DNA of 64,000 nt from Planktothrix sp. FACHB-1365 (GCF_014697575.1 NZ_JACJSC010000012.1:1-64000), one strand, 5' to 3'. Counted from the first letter of the stretch, positions 19,152-28,699 are shown. Numbers and translations: made by a program. The notes: a model not told the origin generated them from the sequence alone.

Positions 19152-19766
19152 GTGAACAGACTTTTTACTAGACTAAAAGATTTTGTAGGGTTCAATGACT
19201 CTGTAGAATACGATTACGAATACGATGAGATGGAAGGGGATCGCTATCCCGGTAACTATCCCCCCCCACAGGAACAACCTGTCCCTCAACCGATGGCGGC
19301 AGAAGAACCTCGTGCATCTCGTCGTTCACAACGATCTGTTGGATCTATGGGTAGTGGTGTAATGTCTGAAGTTGGAATGGGATCAACCATGAATAATGTT
19401 ATTGGAATGCCCGGCGCTCTGAATGGTATTTCTGAAGTGGTGGTGATGGAACCCCGCACTTTTGAAGAAATGCCCGCAGCTATTCGCGCCCTCAAAGAAC
19501 GCAAATCTGTGGTTTTAAATTTAACCTTAATGGACCCAGATCAAGCTCAAAGAGCCGTTGACTTTGTGGCTGGGGGTACCTTTGCTCTTGATGGTCATCA
19601 AGAACGCATTGGCGAAAGCATTTTCCTGTTTACCCCCAGTTGTGTTCAAGTCAGAACTCAAGGCGGTAACGTCGTCCACGAAGGCATTCCTCAAGCACGT
19701 AACCCCCGCATGGCGGCTCCATCGGCCCCCGTTTGGCAACCGGAACGCGCCCAGGCTATTCAGTAA
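19152..19766 (+). CDS. sepF: Cell division protein SepF
   Basis: 204 aa from a GTG with GGAG 8 bp upstream. An N-terminal membrane-targeting amphipathic helix ([14 protein letters not shown]) is followed by an acidic/Pro-rich linker. The SepF core is [50 protein letters not shown] and [10 protein letters not shown]. SepF tethers FtsZ at the division site. The order pipY-sepF-proC parallels ylmE-sepF-proC of Gram-positive bacteria. Confidence 0.94.
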   Translation: MNRLFTRLKDFVGFNDSVEYDYEYDEMEGDRYPGNYPPPQEQPVPQPMAAEEPRASRRSQRSVGSMGSGVMSEVGMGSTMNNVIGMPGALNGISEVVVMEPRTFEEMPAAIRALKERKSVVLNLTLMDPDQAQRAVDFVAGGTFALDGHQERIGESIFLFTPSCVQVRTQGGNVVHEGIPQARNPRMAAPSAPVWQPERAQAIQ

Positions 19767-19778
19767 ACGGGCAGGGTG

Positions 19779-19930
19779 ATAAGGGGACAAGGGGACAAGG
19801 GGACAAGGGGATAAGGGGACAAGGGGACAAGGGGACAAGGGGACAAGGGGATGAGGGGATAAGGGGACAAGGGGACAAGGGGATGAGGGGATAAGGGGAC
19901 AAGGGGATGAGGGGATAAGGGGACAAGGGG
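19779..19930. repeat. Long GGGGAYRA octamer tandem array
   Basis: About 19 tandem 8-bp units alternating GGGGACAA, GGGGATAA and GGGGATGA lie between sepF and proC. One strand is strongly purine-rich with G4 runs every 8 bp, so it could form G-quadruplex or H-DNA. The rest of the 19767-20081 gap contains short TGATAACTGATAACTG repeats and no gene. Confidence 0.93.
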
Positions 19931-20081
19931 GAGAGGGTTAACTTGTGTAAAAACGCGGCTGGTCAAGTTCAGACCGTAGGCTCTAAGTAAATCTAACCAC
20001 TGATAACTGATAACTGATAACTGTTCCCTATTCCCTGTTCTGTAGCATTAATTTCAGGATTTAATATTACAAGTTTAATTT

Positions 20082-20888
20082 ATGTTTAAATTAGGTGTAA
20101 TTGGTGGCGGGGTGATGGGAGAAGCTCTCATCTCCCGCTTAATTTCTGCTCATATTTATCAACCTTCTGAAATTATTATTAGTGACCCTCAACAAGAGCG
20201 TCGCAATAGTTTGGCGCAACAGTATGGTGTTGTTGTAACCGCTAATAATCAAGAAATAACTCAGGCAACGGAAGCTCTTTTATTAGCGATTAAACCCCAA
20301 ATTTTTGAAGCGATCGCCACGGAATTAGCGGGGGGTGTGACCTTAGGAGTGGATACGGTTGTTTTGTCTATTTTAGCAGGAGTTCCTCTTAATAAATTAG
20401 AAACGGCTTTTCCCAAACATCCGGTGATTAGAATTATGCCCAATACTCCAGCAACCGTCGGGGCGGGTGTGAGTGCGATCGCTTCTGGAAAATTGGTGCA
20501 CCCCCCCCATTTAGATCTCACCAGACGCATTTTTCAGGCCGTTGGAGACGTGGTAGAGGTGTCAGAGGCTTTAATGGATGCCGTCACCGGATTATCGGGT
20601 TCTGGCCCCGCTTATGTGGCGATTTTAATTGAAGCTTTAGCCGATGGAGGTGTCGCGGCTGGACTTCCTCGCCCTATTGCCTCTAAATTAGCGTTATCAA
20701 CGGTATTGGGAACGGCCCAACTCCTCTCACAATCTAACTTACATCCAGCCGAACTCAAAGATCGTGTTACCAGTCCAGGGGGAACTACCATCGCCGGGGT
20801 TTCCCAACTGGAAAAAGCGGGATTTCGTTCAGCTTTAATAGAAGCGGTCAAAGCTGCAACTCAACGGTCAAAAGAGTTAGGACGTTAA
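20082..20888 (+). CDS. proC: Pyrroline-5-carboxylate reductase
   Basis: Last step of proline synthesis. 268 aa with the N-terminal NADP fold (LGVIGGGVMGEALISRL) and the C-terminal signature GLSGSGPAYVAILIEALADGGVAAGLPR ending in VTSPGGTTIAGVSQLE. The length is typical. Confidence 0.96.
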   Translation: MFKLGVIGGGVMGEALISRLISAHIYQPSEIIISDPQQERRNSLAQQYGVVVTANNQEITQATEALLLAIKPQIFEAIATELAGGVTLGVDTVVLSILAGVPLNKLETAFPKHPVIRIMPNTPATVGAGVSAIASGKLVHPPHLDLTRRIFQAVGDVVEVSEALMDAVTGLSGSGPAYVAILIEALADGGVAAGLPRPIASKLALSTVLGTAQLLSQSNLHPAELKDRVTSPGGTTIAGVSQLEKAGFRSALIEAVKAATQRSKELGR

Positions 20889-20900
20889 TTGACGGTTGAG

Positions 20901-20994
20901 GTACTCTTGTCAGTGCTTCCCCATCCCCAGTTCCCTACTCCCCACTGATAACTGATCACTGTCAGGGAAGTACGACATAAGAGTACGGTTTTTT
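20901..20994 (+). terminator. Long imperfect inverted repeat with T-run after proC
   Basis: GTACTCTTGTCAGTGCTTCC (20901-20920) pairs imperfectly with GGAAGTACGACATAAGAGTAC (20966-20986) and is followed by GGTTTTTT. It can act as a terminator of the proC unit. The roughly 21-bp arms at the ends of an 86-bp unit also fit a small inverted-repeat element. Confidence 0.5.
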
Positions 20995-21088
20995 CCATTT
21001 TAGGTTTTGAAGAAATCATCCATTATTAGAGATGTAAAGCAAAGCAATTCCTAAACAAAAACCTAAACAATCTCAAAGGAGAACACTA

Positions 21089-21541
21089 ATGATGCTGTTA
21101 ACTCGTTTTTCTTTTCCCGGTTTTGCAGAAATTGAAAACATTCAACGTCAAGTTGATCAAGTTTTAGATGAATTAACCCAAACTCAAGTTGCTACAGACT
21201 GGACTCCGGCGGTACAACTGGAAGAAACCCCAGAACAATATATTATCCGGGCTATTATCCCCAATTTAGATAAAAATGAATTAGATATTGAAGTCGCAAA
21301 AAGTGGGGTTGCGATTTCGGGTAAAACTCTTGAAACCGAAGTTTCTGAAGGTCACAAAATCACTCATTCTGAATTTCCTGTCGGCCAATTTCATCGAGTA
21401 GTTCCCCTTAATGAAGCCATTGTGCAAACAGAAGTTCAAGCTGAATACGCTGACGGAATTCTAACCGTTACGTTACCGAAAGCACCGGAAGTGATTCATC
21501 GCGTTGTTAAGGTGAATTTAAACTCTGAATCTCAATCATAA
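21089..21541 (+). CDS. hspA: Small heat shock protein (Hsp20/alpha-crystallin family)
   Basis: 150 aa ATP-independent chaperone. The alpha-crystallin domain runs from about residue 35 to 140 (DWTPAVQLEETPEQYIIRA, YADGILTVTLPKAPE). The C-terminal tail is short, with no clear I-x-I motif. AAGGAGAACACTA lies before the ATG. A strong terminator follows immediately, so it is monocistronic. Confidence 0.93.
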   Translation: MMLLTRFSFPGFAEIENIQRQVDQVLDELTQTQVATDWTPAVQLEETPEQYIIRAIIPNLDKNELDIEVAKSGVAISGKTLETEVSEGHKITHSEFPVGQFHRVVPLNEAIVQTEVQAEYADGILTVTLPKAPEVIHRVVKVNLNSESQS

Positions 21542-21548
21542 TCGCAAC

Positions 21549-21572
21549 GGTGGGCATTGCCCACCTTTTTTT
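21549..21572 (+). terminator. Rho-independent terminator of hspA
   Basis: GGTGGGC-ATT-GCCCACC followed by seven T residues, 8 bp after the hspA stop codon. Confidence 0.92.
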
Positions 21573-21778
21573 GATCTTAGAGATTTTCGCTATAAAATCT
21601 ATTGGATGGCTGGGGAGGATCACTCCTATCAGAAGTCTAGCTTTGATTTGTGGCTGGGCTTGTCTAACAATTGCAGCTTTAAAAACCTAAACAATAGCCA
21701 CAATTTAGTTAACTAATTATGATACTTTAATATAAAGGCTGACAACTTGCGAGATACATTCAGATTTTTAACAAACAA

Positions 21779-22543
21779 ATGGGAAGTGACACAATTGTTC
21801 TTTTATCCCGCCGAGAAATTGAAAAAATGCGTCAAGCAGGACGTCTGGCGGCACAACTGTTAAATCATCTTGAACCGATGATTAAACCGGGGGTCAGTAC
21901 CCTGGAACTTAACGATGAAGCGGAACGCTGGACACAGGAACAGGGTGCTCGCAGTGCTCCCCTAGGGTATCACGGATTCCCAAAATCAATCTGTACCAGT
22001 GTTAATGAAGTCATCTGTCATGGTATCCCAAACGCGAAACAGATTCTTCAAGATGGAGATATCATCAATGTGGATGTCACCCCGATTCTGGATGGTTATT
22101 ATGGTGATGTCTCTCGCACCTTTTTTGTTGGAACACCCTCTCCCGTGGCTCAAAAATTAGTCGAAGTCACGGAAGAATGTTTAAGACGGGGTATTGAAGC
22201 GGTTAAACCCAATGGACGCATTGGCGATATTGGGGCGGCGATTCAAGACTATGCGGAAGCCCACGGGTTTTCGGTGGTGCGAGATTTTGTCGGTCATGGG
22301 GTGAATACAGTCTTTCATACGGCGCCTCAAATTCCCCATTATGGAGAACGGGGAAAGGGAAAACGTCTGCGTCCAGGGATGGTTTTTACTATTGAACCGA
22401 TGATTAATGAAGGAACCTGGGAAGCTAAAGTTTTAGATGATGGTTGGACAGCCATTACCCGTGATCACAAACTCTCGGCCCAATTTGAACATACCGTTGC
22501 GGTGACAGAAACAGGTGTAGATATTCTAACCTTAGCAGAATAA
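21779..22543 (+). CDS. map: Methionine aminopeptidase, type I
   Basis: 254 aa. Removes the initiator methionine. Metal ligands are visible in order: D in INVDVTPILDGYYGD and DVSRTFFVG, H in FVGHGVNTVFHTAP, E in FTIEPMINEG and E in QFEHTVAVTE. Bacterial genomes often hold more than one copy; this one lacks an N-terminal SEC-C zinc motif. Confidence 0.95.
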   Translation: MGSDTIVLLSRREIEKMRQAGRLAAQLLNHLEPMIKPGVSTLELNDEAERWTQEQGARSAPLGYHGFPKSICTSVNEVICHGIPNAKQILQDGDIINVDVTPILDGYYGDVSRTFFVGTPSPVAQKLVEVTEECLRRGIEAVKPNGRIGDIGAAIQDYAEAHGFSVVRDFVGHGVNTVFHTAPQIPHYGERGKGKRLRPGMVFTIEPMINEGTWEAKVLDDGWTAITRDHKLSAQFEHTVAVTETGVDILTLAE

Positions 22544-22547
22544 ATAA

Positions 22548-22575
22548 GTAGAGACGTTGCATGCAACGTCTCTAC
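22548..22575. repeat. Dispersed GTAGAGACGTTGC palindrome
   Basis: Perfect 28-bp palindrome 5 bp after the map stop codon, between convergent map and fabG. Its core is identical to that of the copy at 16791-16830. It may serve as a bidirectional terminator. Confidence 0.88.
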
Positions 22576-22612
22576 GGGGGCTTTTGGGAATCATCTATAG
22601 CCCCAATTTGAT

Positions 22613-23380
22613 TTAAGCCATTACCATTCCGCCATCAACATTAAACACTTGACCCGTAATATAAGCTGCTGCTGGGTCTGCGGCTAAAAAGCGAATCATT
22701 CCCGCCACTTCTTGCGGTTCACCATAACGACCCAAGGGAATAAATTTGAGAATTTCTTCCGTATTTTTCAACTCTTTGGTCATATCTGTAGCAATAAATC
22801 CGGGCGCAACCGCATTCACCGTTACCCCCCGACTAGCTAATTCTTTGGCTACTGTTTTTGTAAACCCAATCACCCCCGCTTTGGCTGCACTATAATTGGC
22901 TTGGCCGGGGTTGCCCATTTGTCCCGCAACAGAAGTAATATTAATAATTCGTCCCGACTTTTGTTTGAGCATAATTTTACTAGCAAGGCGAGTGCACAGA
23001 AATACCCCAGTTAAGTTCAAATCAATCACCGCTTGCCAGTCTTCGGGCTTCATTCTTAACAGTAAAGTATCACGGGTAATCCCGGCATTGTTCACTAAAA
23101 TATCAACTCTTCCCCAGGTTTCGGTGACTTTGTTAAATAAGGTATCCACTTGATCTACTTTGGACACATCTGCTTGGAGTGTGATCGCTTCTCCCCCCGC
23201 TTCTGTAATTTCAGCAACCCCTTCATCTGCGGCGGTCGAAGAACTCGCATAATTAATCACCACTTTAGCGCCTTCTGTAGCTAATGCCAAGGCTGTCGCG
23301 CGACCAATACCCCGTGATCCCCCCGTGATGATCGCCACTTGTCCTTTTAAGTGTTGTAGATTTTCGGGTAAAAGTTCCAT
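22613..23380 (-). CDS. fabG: 3-oxoacyl-[acyl-carrier-protein] reductase
   Basis: 255 aa short-chain dehydrogenase of fatty acid synthesis. It has the NADP loop TGGSRGIGRATALALA, NNAG in VNNAGITRDTLLLRM, the catalytic S in ITSVAGQMGNPGQ and Y-x3-K in NYSAAKAGVIG. GGAGAAA lies upstream of the ATG. Confidence 0.94.
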   Translation of the reverse strand: MELLPENLQHLKGQVAIITGGSRGIGRATALALATEGAKVVINYASSSTAADEGVAEITEAGGEAITLQADVSKVDQVDTLFNKVTETWGRVDILVNNAGITRDTLLLRMKPEDWQAVIDLNLTGVFLCTRLASKIMLKQKSGRIINITSVAGQMGNPGQANYSAAKAGVIGFTKTVAKELASRGVTVNAVAPGFIATDMTKELKNTEEILKFIPLGRYGEPQEVAGMIRFLAADPAAAYITGQVFNVDGGMVMA

Positions 23381-23456
23381 TCAATTGTTTCTCCAACTGT
23401 TATTGCATACTTCTGCTTGATGATATATTATATTAATTGTTATATATCCTCCATAA

Positions 23457-24242
23457 ATGTCTAACGTGTTACTATTCGTCATACCGTTAAAAAGCTCCAA
23501 AGTTTCCAAATCTTGGGAACTTGTCTCTAAGCTAGTTGAAAGGACATTAAAATCGATATGCAATCAAACTTCACCTGATTTTAGAGTTATCGTTGTTTGC
23601 CATGAAAAACCCCAGATAGAATTTAATCATCCTAACATAAGTTATATTGAAGTTGATTTTCCGATCCCAGAACAAGACCTTAAATCTAAAAGGTTAGATA
23701 AGGGTCGAAAAATCTTGTGGGGATTGATTGAGGGACGACAATTCAACCCGTCGCATACTATGATTGTAGATGCTGACGATTGCGTTAGCAAACACCTAGC
23801 AGGATTTGTTAATCAAAACCCTCAAAATAATGGATGGTTTGTAAATAAAGGGTATGTGTATCAGCCAGGAAGTAAGTTTATATATTTGCGGAGAAAGGCA
23901 TTTAATAAATTGTGTGGAACTTGTAACATTATCAAATATGAACTGCATAATTTACCTGATGATATAAGCCAGGATTATCCAGAAATTAATTTGTTTTATG
24001 CGAGTCATCAAGATGTAGAAAATGAAATAGCGCAAAGTGGAAATCCTATCAAAGCATTACCATTTATAGGGGCGGTATATATAGTAGGTAACCAAGAAAA
24101 TATTTATTTACGAGATAGTAGCTTATTTTTAGAAAACAATCAGGATAAAGGAATTCTATGGAAGCTTAAGTATTTACTAAATTTTCAGTTATTGACCACA
24201 TCAACTCGCGAAGAATTTGGGTTATACGATATTGTTAATTAA
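23457..24242 (+). CDS. Putative glycosyltransferase (GT-A type, rhamnosyltransferase-like)
   Basis: 261 aa. The N-terminus VLLFVIPLKSSKVSKSWELV and the motif MIVDADDCVSKHLA (an Asp-rich metal/nucleotide-sugar site at about residue 101) fit a GT-A fold. Basic residues and the absence of membrane helices suggest a cytosolic enzyme. The acceptor is unknown. The gene is divergent from fabG, 76 bp away. Its codon use is more AT-rich than that of fabG, hinting at accessory origin. Confidence 0.55.
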   Translation: MSNVLLFVIPLKSSKVSKSWELVSKLVERTLKSICNQTSPDFRVIVVCHEKPQIEFNHPNISYIEVDFPIPEQDLKSKRLDKGRKILWGLIEGRQFNPSHTMIVDADDCVSKHLAGFVNQNPQNNGWFVNKGYVYQPGSKFIYLRRKAFNKLCGTCNIIKYELHNLPDDISQDYPEINLFYASHQDVENEIAQSGNPIKALPFIGAVYIVGNQENIYLRDSSLFLENNQDKGILWKLKYLLNFQLLTTSTREEFGLYDIVN

Positions 24243-24533
24243 CTGGATCTCCTCTACTTATGGTGATAATTAAGGCTTATATAATCTGAACTTTTATGAG
24301 AATTAATGACTTCTAATAACGAACTAAACGAATGGTGTAACTCCTTCTTGTGGATAGATCTCGGATTAACAACGTAGCTTACGCTACATTTTACCTTATT
24401 TATTGAGGATAGCCAATTTCACTCGCAACGATAACAAAGTTAACTTTTCGTTACATACTTGTCGATTTTCTCGCCCACTTACTTATGGGAAGAATCGTTA
24501 TAATGAAGGTGCAAAACTGTCTGGTGATGAGCT
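24243..24533. other. Intergenic region before the thioredoxin gene
   Basis: 291 bp with no gene. A short inverted repeat (AACGTAGC/GCTACATT type) lies near 24373-24393. No promoter could be called with confidence. Confidence 0.4.
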
Positions 24534-24851
24534 ATGGCTGTGAAACAAACCTTTAATAGCTTTCAAGAATTACTCGACCATTCCCATGTTCCGGTGTTAG
24601 TGGATTTTTACGCAACGTGGTGTGGCCCTTGCCAAATGATGACTCCTATTTTAGAAGAAGTCAATCAAGAAATGAGTCAACAAATCCAAATTGTTAAAAT
24701 TGATAGTGATAAATACCCGGAACTTGCGTCTCAATATCATATTATGGCATTGCCTACCTTAATGTTATTTAAAAATGGTCAACCCGTTGGTCGCCATGAA
24801 GGGGTTTTACGCTCACCAGAACTGGTTCAATGGGTGTATGGTTTACTGTAA
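24534..24851 (+). CDS. Thioredoxin (y-type)
   Basis: 105 aa with the redox motif WCGPCQ at about 31-36 and the cis-Pro loop ALPTL. The blocks VLVDFYATWCGPCQMM, VKIDSDKYPELA and MALPTLMLFKNGQP resemble chloroplast/cyanobacterial y-type more than m-type thioredoxins. That subtype call is from memory of the family. The next gene starts 3 bp after the stop. Confidence 0.9.
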   Translation: MAVKQTFNSFQELLDHSHVPVLVDFYATWCGPCQMMTPILEEVNQEMSQQIQIVKIDSDKYPELASQYHIMALPTLMLFKNGQPVGRHEGVLRSPELVQWVYGLL

Positions 24852-24854
24852 TTG

Positions 24855-25343
24855 ATGTATACGCCCAGTCACGCTATTTTAAATTTAGCAATTTTGGGAA
24901 AAAAAACTGATCCCGAAGCAAATTTATGGATTATTTTGGGGGGAATATTACCGGATATTCCCATTTTTTTATTCTATGGATGGGCAAAATTCATCACTAA
25001 AATGCCCGAATATAAAATCTGGTCAGAGGGGTATTATTCCCCAACAATGCAAACAATTGTTGCAATTTCTCATTCGATTCCTATCGCTGTGATTGGGTTA
25101 GCGATCGCTACATTTTATCAATGGCAAATCTTACAAATCTTCTGTTTAAGTTTAATCTTACATTCCGTATTTGATTTACCTGTCCATCACGACGATGCTC
25201 ACCGCCATTTTTTTCCCTTTAGCGATTATCGATTGATTAGTCCGTTTTCCTATTGGGATAGAAAACATTATGCTGATCAGGTTAATTTAGTCGAGATTCT
25301 ATTGGTAATTCTCGCTACAATTCGGATGTTTTCTAGGATGTAA
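24855..25343 (+). CDS. Hydrophobic protein resembling YdjM-type membrane metal-dependent hydrolases
   Basis: 162 aa from the ATG at 24855; a TTG directly before it is in frame. Three or four hydrophobic segments and a conserved His/Asp pattern (YTPSHAILNLAI, ILGGILPDIPI, LILHSVFDLPVHHDDAHRHFFPFSDY) are visible. The layout recalls the DUF457/YdjM group. Function is not established. It is probably co-transcribed with the thioredoxin gene. Confidence 0.55.
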   Translation: MYTPSHAILNLAILGKKTDPEANLWIILGGILPDIPIFLFYGWAKFITKMPEYKIWSEGYYSPTMQTIVAISHSIPIAVIGLAIATFYQWQILQIFCLSLILHSVFDLPVHHDDAHRHFFPFSDYRLISPFSYWDRKHYADQVNLVEILLVILATIRMFSRM

Positions 25344-25371
25344 TTTTCCTCTGTAATCGGAAATTCTTGAC

Positions 25372-26532
25372 TTACAAAGGTTCAATTTCAATATAAACTC
25401 CTGTTTCTTTGGAATCAGGATCAAATTCAACGCTTAATTGCGGTAAACAACTTAAACGGTCATCAATTAAAACCCCAGCACCATTTAAGGTTAACGCATC
25501 TAAACACGCACCTGCTAAATTATCAATATCCGAATTTGTCCGATGATTTCCTAATAATCGAATCACAATGGCGGCTTTGCGTAAAGGAAATTTATGGGTA
25601 ATATTTTGTTCTGAAATTTGCCGATAAATTTCTACTTCTGCACGATTTCGCCAAGCGCGATAACGGGGAGGTAAATAAGTTCCATTGCTGGTTACTCTAG
25701 GACGTGCTTTGGGAACAACAACCCCAGGAATCATTAATTTAATTACTTCTGCGGTTTTTTTAGCAGGTTTTGGAGGTTCAATGGGTTCAGGTTCAGGAGG
25801 GTTAATCGGAGTAAATTCAACATCAATAATCGATTCTTTCGGATTAATCGTAATTCGAGTGACAGGAGATTCTAAGACTTCTGGTTTTTCTGGAATTGGA
25901 GAATTTTTCAGGGTAGGAGATTCGCCTGTTAAAATCATCTCAAACCCGGGTAGAGACGAGCCATGGCGCGTCTCTACCGGGGGTTGGGGAATAAGGTTTT
26001 GAGGTGCAATTTGAGGCGATTTAGACGAAATAATTTTAACCTCATCCGTTGAATTTTGAGGTTGATCATCTGGTAAAATAGGCTTAACCGGAAAAACAAG
26101 AGTTTTTGAGGGGTTAGGATTAGAATCAATAGTTGAGGAAAAAACACTAGGATTCACCCCAGGCATTTTTTTAGCAATTTGCATATATATGGCGGCGGTT
26201 TGGGGGGAAAACTTAAAATGTTCGTTAAACCAAACTTGCCAATGTTCAGGGGATAATTGAGCTTGAACGTGCAGCAACCATTCTCCAGCATTGCGCGCAT
26301 GAATCAAGGAGGTTTGTGGAGTGTCTAAACATTTTTGGTGTTCCTGATTAATGCGTTCTGCAAAATCATCTAAGGTGGGGAGAACTTGAGAATCACTGAG
26401 AATTTGCAAATAGGTTGACAACATTAAATAAAAGTTTTGAATTTCAACAGGAAGTCGGTGATAATTTGCCCCCATCCAAGAGAAAAAGGGGAGAGTTAAA
26501 GCATTGGCATGGGGGTTAGAAGGTTGATTCAC
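25372..26532 (-). CDS. DUF3102-like protein fused to a RusA-type Holliday junction resolvase domain
   Basis: 386 aa. The N-terminus (about 75-135, HARNAGEWLLHVQAQLSPEHW...SPQTAAIYMQIAKK) resembles DUF3102. The C-terminus (about 270-386) has the RusA pattern: PKARPRVTSNGTYLPPRYRAW, then D-I-D-N in SDIDNLAGACLDAL and a late IDD. RusA enzymes cut four-way DNA junctions. The long Pro/Ser/Glu linker contains an in-frame dispersed palindrome (25950-25977). RusA is often prophage-derived, but no phage genes adjoin it. Confidence 0.7.
   Translation of the reverse strand: MNQPSNPHANALTLPFFSWMGANYHRLPVEIQNFYLMLSTYLQILSDSQVLPTLDDFAERINQEHQKCLDTPQTSLIHARNAGEWLLHVQAQLSPEHWQVWFNEHFKFSPQTAAIYMQIAKKMPGVNPSVFSSTIDSNPNPSKTLVFPVKPILPDDQPQNSTDEVKIISSKSPQIAPQNLIPQPPVETRHGSSLPGFEMILTGESPTLKNSPIPEKPEVLESPVTRITINPKESIIDVEFTPINPPEPEPIEPPKPAKKTAEVIKLMIPGVVVPKARPRVTSNGTYLPPRYRAWRNRAEVEIYRQISEQNITHKFPLRKAAIVIRLLGNHRTNSDIDNLAGACLDALTLNGAGVLIDDRLSCLPQLSVEFDPDSKETGVYIEIEPL
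25950..25977. repeat. Dispersed GTAGAGACG palindrome inside a coding region
   Basis: GTAGAGACG and CGTCTCTAC flank a 10-nt centre containing CCATGG, with further CCGG extension. It lies in the linker of the RusA-like gene and is read through in frame as residues V-E-T-R-H-G-S-S-L. Confidence 0.85.
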
Positions 26533-26571
26533 CGACGGTATATTTAGTATTGATGAATTCCGAAAGTTGAG

Positions 26572-27354
26572 CTAGGCGTTGGATTCTTCCATCCAAAACT
26601 GTAAGCTTTGTTTTTTGATGTCCGATTTCATTAAAACTCCCGGTTCTTTTTGCATGGGTAATATATCTAAAATATCGGTTTGAGCGCAATATTTCAAGTC
26701 ATCATAACACCCTAAACGCAATAACCGTTGACCATGACTGGCATGATTTAACAATTCAAACAGTTTATTTTGCCATTGAGAATATAATGCAATTGCCCCA
26801 AACACTTCATCATTGCCCGCAAAATCATCTAAAGGATAACCCATTTCATTGACTAAATTTTGGGCAATTGCTCCCGCGCAGGCGGTGTCTTCAAGGGAAT
26901 AGCTGCCTTCCCAACCGGAACCTAAGACCCAAACGGTTTCTGGTTTTTTTGTGATCAGATATTCTACAATGGCCCGTCGATTAATAAAAGCGGCGGTTAA
27001 CACGACAGCAGCGGCTTGAACTCGTTCTAAACTGCGGGTTCCATTGGTCGTGGTCATAAATAATCGTTTGCCTTTCACCACTTCTGGGGTACAACTCAAG
27101 GGAGAATTGCCTAAATCAAACCCATCTACCATTGCACCCCCCCGTTCACCGACACGAATGCGTTTGTCGGCGGGCCATTTTTCGCTCGTTTGCATTAAGG
27201 CATCAATATCGCTGAACACTTGTACCGCCTCGGCTCCGGCATTTAAGGCGGTGGCGATGGTGGTAGTTGCGCGTAACACATCCACGACAATTGCACAGTC
27301 GGGAAGAACATTCGCAGGGGCCAGTTCAGGAGTATGATAGACAAAAAATTTCAC
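26572..27354 (-). CDS. comB: 2-phosphosulfolactate phosphatase (ComB family)
   Basis: 260 aa from a GTG at 27354 ([18 protein letters not shown]). A TTG 30 bp upstream is the alternative. Family blocks are [47 protein letters not shown] and [20 protein letters not shown]. In methanogens it acts in coenzyme M synthesis. It is widespread in cyanobacteria, where the physiological substrate is less clear (sulfolactate production is one suggestion). Confidence 0.9.
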   Translation of the reverse strand: MKFFVYHTPELAPANVLPDCAIVVDVLRATTTIATALNAGAEAVQVFSDIDALMQTSEKWPADKRIRVGERGGAMVDGFDLGNSPLSCTPEVVKGKRLFMTTTNGTRSLERVQAAAVVLTAAFINRRAIVEYLITKKPETVWVLGSGWEGSYSLEDTACAGAIAQNLVNEMGYPLDDFAGNDEVFGAIALYSQWQNKLFELLNHASHGQRLLRLGCYDDLKYCAQTDILDILPMQKEPGVLMKSDIKKQSLQFWMEESNA

Positions 27355-27478
27355 GGTTGGGACTGTGTTGGATAAAATTGCCAATTTTTATTGTACATAG
27401 AATTGGCTCAAAAATTGAACGTAAAATTAATTATATCTTAAATCGATGACTATTTTGAGATTATTTTAGCACAAAAAC

Positions 27479-28657
27479 ATGAAAAATAAAACTATTTTAT
27501 TCTTAAGTAATGGTCACGGAGAGGATACTTGTAATGGAGAGATTATTAAACAGTTAGAATCTTTAGATTCTACCGTAAAAATTGCGGCTGTTCCTATTGT
27601 TGGAGAAGGTCAGGTTTATCGTCGCTTAGGGGTTCCGATTCTCACCCCTACTCAAACTTTACCATCGGGGGGATTTTTATATATGAATCCTTTTGTTTTT
27701 CTGAAAGATATTACATCGGGTTTAATCGGATTATTGTGTAAACAATTACAAATTATTAGGAAAGAAGTTAAAAATTATGATCTTGTGATGGTGACTGGGG
27801 ATATTGTTGTGGCTGCGATTGCTTATTTAACCCAAAAACCTTATATTATTTTTCTGTCTGCCTATTCTAGTTATTATGAAGGAAAACTCAATTTAGGGTT
27901 AATTCTTCCTTATTTGCTGAATCATAAGCGTTGTTTAGCCGTGTTTACACGGGATCAGTTTACCGCAGAAGATTTACAAAAACAAGGGATTAAAAAAGCT
28001 CAATTTGTGGGAACTCCCATGATGGATAATCTTACCCCAACAAAAGTTAATTTAAACCTAGATTCTGGCTTTCCCAGGGTTGCTATTCTTCCGGGATCTC
28101 GACTTCCTGAAGCTCTCAATAATTTGAAATTATTATTAAAATTAGTTGAATTGATTGATAATAAGAATCTGCAAAAAATTCAATTTCGAGTCGCTGCTGT
28201 TCCTGGTTTAATGGTAGAATTAGATGAACTAGCACTATCCTTGGGTTGGCAACACCAAACCGGAATATTAATCAGTAAAACAGGGTTAAAAGTGATGTGT
28301 TATTGTGATAGTTTTGCCGACATTTTAAACGAAGCTGATTTAGTTCTAGGAATGGCTGGAACTGCTAACGAGCAAGCGGTGGGACTGGGAAAACCTGTGA
28401 TTACAATTCCCGGGAATGGCCCCGCCTTTACCTATCGATTTGCTGAAGCGCAGTTGAGATTATTAGGAGCATCAATTCAATTAATTGGAACAAAACCTGC
28501 GGATGATAGTATTTTAGATAAAGCTGCGGAAACAGTAATACAAACCTTACAAAATTCCGACTATTTAAAATCCTGTTTAAAAAATGGGGAAGAACGCATG
28601 GGGAAACCGGGAGGAAGTTTAAAAATGGCTCAATTTATTAGAAACCGGGTTTCTTGA
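27479..28657 (+). CDS. Lipid-A-disaccharide synthase-related protein (TIGR03492-like)
   Basis: 392 aa, GT-B fold. It starts with ILFLSNGHGEDTCNGEII. VAILPGSRLPEALNNL and LGMAGTANEQAVGLGKPVITIPGNGPAFTYRFAE form the UDP-sugar binding half. It resembles the LpxB-related family of cyanobacteria and plants. Its acceptor is not known, and it is distinct from true LpxB. Confidence 0.82.
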   Translation: MKNKTILFLSNGHGEDTCNGEIIKQLESLDSTVKIAAVPIVGEGQVYRRLGVPILTPTQTLPSGGFLYMNPFVFLKDITSGLIGLLCKQLQIIRKEVKNYDLVMVTGDIVVAAIAYLTQKPYIIFLSAYSSYYEGKLNLGLILPYLLNHKRCLAVFTRDQFTAEDLQKQGIKKAQFVGTPMMDNLTPTKVNLNLDSGFPRVAILPGSRLPEALNNLKLLLKLVELIDNKNLQKIQFRVAAVPGLMVELDELALSLGWQHQTGILISKTGLKVMCYCDSFADILNEADLVLGMAGTANEQAVGLGKPVITIPGNGPAFTYRFAEAQLRLLGASIQLIGTKPADDSILDKAAETVIQTLQNSDYLKSCLKNGEERMGKPGGSLKMAQFIRNRVS

Positions 28658-28699
28658 AGAAAGCGGGTTTCTGACAACCTCTAAATTTAAAAAAGAATC

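Noticed and set aside
19527-19966. Minus-strand frames encoding PLVPLSP repeats
   Set aside because: They are translations of the GGGGAYRA octamer array and have no ribosome site or conserved sequence.
25372-26532. Prophage remnant around the RusA-like gene
   Set aside because: The flanking genes are housekeeping (a thioredoxin pair and comB); no integrase, terminase or structural genes are visible.
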